Shown here piece after piece: positions 5,327-5,801 of a stretch of DNA of 5,801 nucleotides. The stretch is from Solirubrobacterales bacterium (GTDB lineage Bacteria > Actinomycetota > Thermoleophilia > Solirubrobacterales > Solirubrobacteraceae), in NCBI GenBank assembly GCA_025963955.1, contig JAOPZU010000496.1, positions 1 through 5,801 on the forward strand, written 5' to 3'. Positions within the stretch are counted from its first letter, which is position 1, and every line of letters begins with the position of its first letter. A program made the position numbers and the translations under genes. Below the pieces are notes generated by a model. The model searched no databases. It worked only from the letters and a program-made list of their open reading frames with translations, and was not told where the DNA came from.

Positions 5327-5332
5327 TTGAAT
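5327..5332 (+). promoter_or_regulatory. Weak -10-like hexamer TTGAAT before the second secreted-protein gene
   Basis: TTGAAT is followed by 7 bases and then ATG 5340, the same geometry as the other promoters here, but its second base is T instead of the consensus A. If real, the transcript starts at or just before ATG 5340, and the in-frame ATG at 5331 would lie within the -10 and could not be used. Confidence 0.25.
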
Positions 5333-5339
5333 GGTCGTG

Positions 5340-5801
5340 ATGAAGCGCTCGAAGAAGTCCGTGCTCGCGTTGTCCGCCTGCCTGCTCGCCGCTCCCGGAG
5401 CAGCCCTCGCGGTGACCGCGTCGACCAACCCCGTCACCGAGGTCGGGCAGTCCGGTGAGGACGCCGTCCCGTCCTGCCCGGCGCCGCCGTGCAAGGCGAT
5501 CTCCCGGACGACGGGCTACCAGGTGAAGGTCGGCGACGCCCGCGACGTCAACGTGGTGAAGGCGGACGGGCGGATCGTGGCCTGGACGATGACGCTGGCC
5601 AAGCCGGGTCCCAAGCAGACGAAGTTCTTCAACGAGAACCTCGGCGGGGAAGCGCAGGCGCAGCTGACGATCCTGCGCCCGGGGAACAAGCTGTACGCGC
5701 GCATCGTCAGCCAGGGGGAGCCGGTCAAGTTGACCCCGTTCTTCGGGCAGAAGACGACCTTCGCCCTGGAGAAGTCCATCCCGGTCAAGAAGGGCTACAT
5801 C
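5340..5801 (+). CDS. Secreted protein of unknown function, CPxPPC/RTTGYQ type (partial, C-terminus outside window)
   Basis: An open frame of 154 codons running off the right edge without a stop. The N-terminus MKRSKKSVLALSACLLAAPG is a classical Sec signal peptide: a lysine/arginine-rich n-region, a hydrophobic core, and ALA at 22-24 predicting cleavage before V25. The mature part starts with a low-complexity linker, then CPAPPC (46-51), a possible disulfide pair, followed by ISRTTGYQVKVG (54-65), DGRIVAWTMTLAKPG (76-90), FFNENLGGEAQAQLTIL (97-112) and FALEKSIPVKKG (141-152), strand-rich and probably a beta-sandwich. This pattern resembles secreted proteins of unknown function that I associate with Solirubrobacterales, from memory only. 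An alternative in-frame ATG at 5331 adds three residues (MVM); 5340 is preferred because it gives a cleaner n-region and fits a 7-base spacing from TTGAAT. It is divergent from the exporter operon, with 88 bases between starts. Confidence 0.78.
   Translation, partial: MKRSKKSVLALSACLLAAPGAALAVTASTNPVTEVGQSGEDAVPSCPAPPCKAISRTTGYQVKVGDARDVNVVKADGRIVAWTMTLAKPGPKQTKFFNENLGGEAQAQLTILRPGNKLYARIVSQGEPVKLTPFFGQKTTFALEKSIPVKKGYI

Noticed and set aside
5252..5494. N-terminal extension of the ATPase upstream of ATG 5251
   Set aside because: The added residues overlap the promoter region and the divergent gene and resemble no ABC protein; TAGGGT 7 bases before ATG 5251 supports the shorter form.
5516..5788. 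90-codon minus-strand open frame inside the second secreted-protein gene
   Set aside because: Antisense to a coding region with a clear signal peptide; no motif and no upstream signals.

Overview
The window is a 5.8 kb, very GC-rich (about 70 percent) stretch of a bacterial chromosome with dense gene packing. The third codon positions are strongly G/C and start-codon regions often lack a Shine-Dalgarno sequence. It also carries an exported protein of the CPxPPC...RTTGYQ type that I associate with Solirubrobacterales (Actinomycetota, class Thermoleophilia). The assignment to that order is an inference from protein style and composition, not from a marker gene.

Layout. Positions 1-793 (minus) hold the N-terminal 264 residues of an M28-family zinc peptidase with membrane segments; its C-terminus lies outside the window. 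A 37-base gap separates it from a divergent plus-strand pair: a HIT-family nucleotide-binding hydrolase (831-1277) and, overlapping it by 4 bases, a crotonase-superfamily (enoyl-CoA hydratase/isomerase-like) protein (1274-2053). A short gap with a hairpin leads to a secreted protein of unknown function (2127-2738, plus). Its stop codon overlaps, in a shared CTAG, the stop codon of the last gene of a minus-strand operon.

That operon runs from 5251 down to 2735 and encodes a DrrA-like ABC ATPase (5251-4286) and two related ABC-2 permeases (4286-3501 and 3499-2735). The spacings are a 1-base overlap and a 1-base gap, so the three subunits are almost certainly made together as one exporter: two different permeases plus an ATPase dimer. 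Divergent from it, a second secreted protein starts at about 5340 and runs off the right edge.

The three best-supported transcription starts (peptidase, HIT, ABC ATPase) share one arrangement: a TANNNT -10 hexamer 6 or 7 bases before the start codon. This predicts leaderless mRNAs. No RNA gene, mobile element, CRISPR array or prophage feature was seen, and no gene-free stretch exceeds 100 bases. I do not see a clearly novel multi-gene system. The most unusual items are the membrane-inserted M28 peptidase, the atypical crotonase active-site loop, and the twin leaderless promoters packed into 37 bases.
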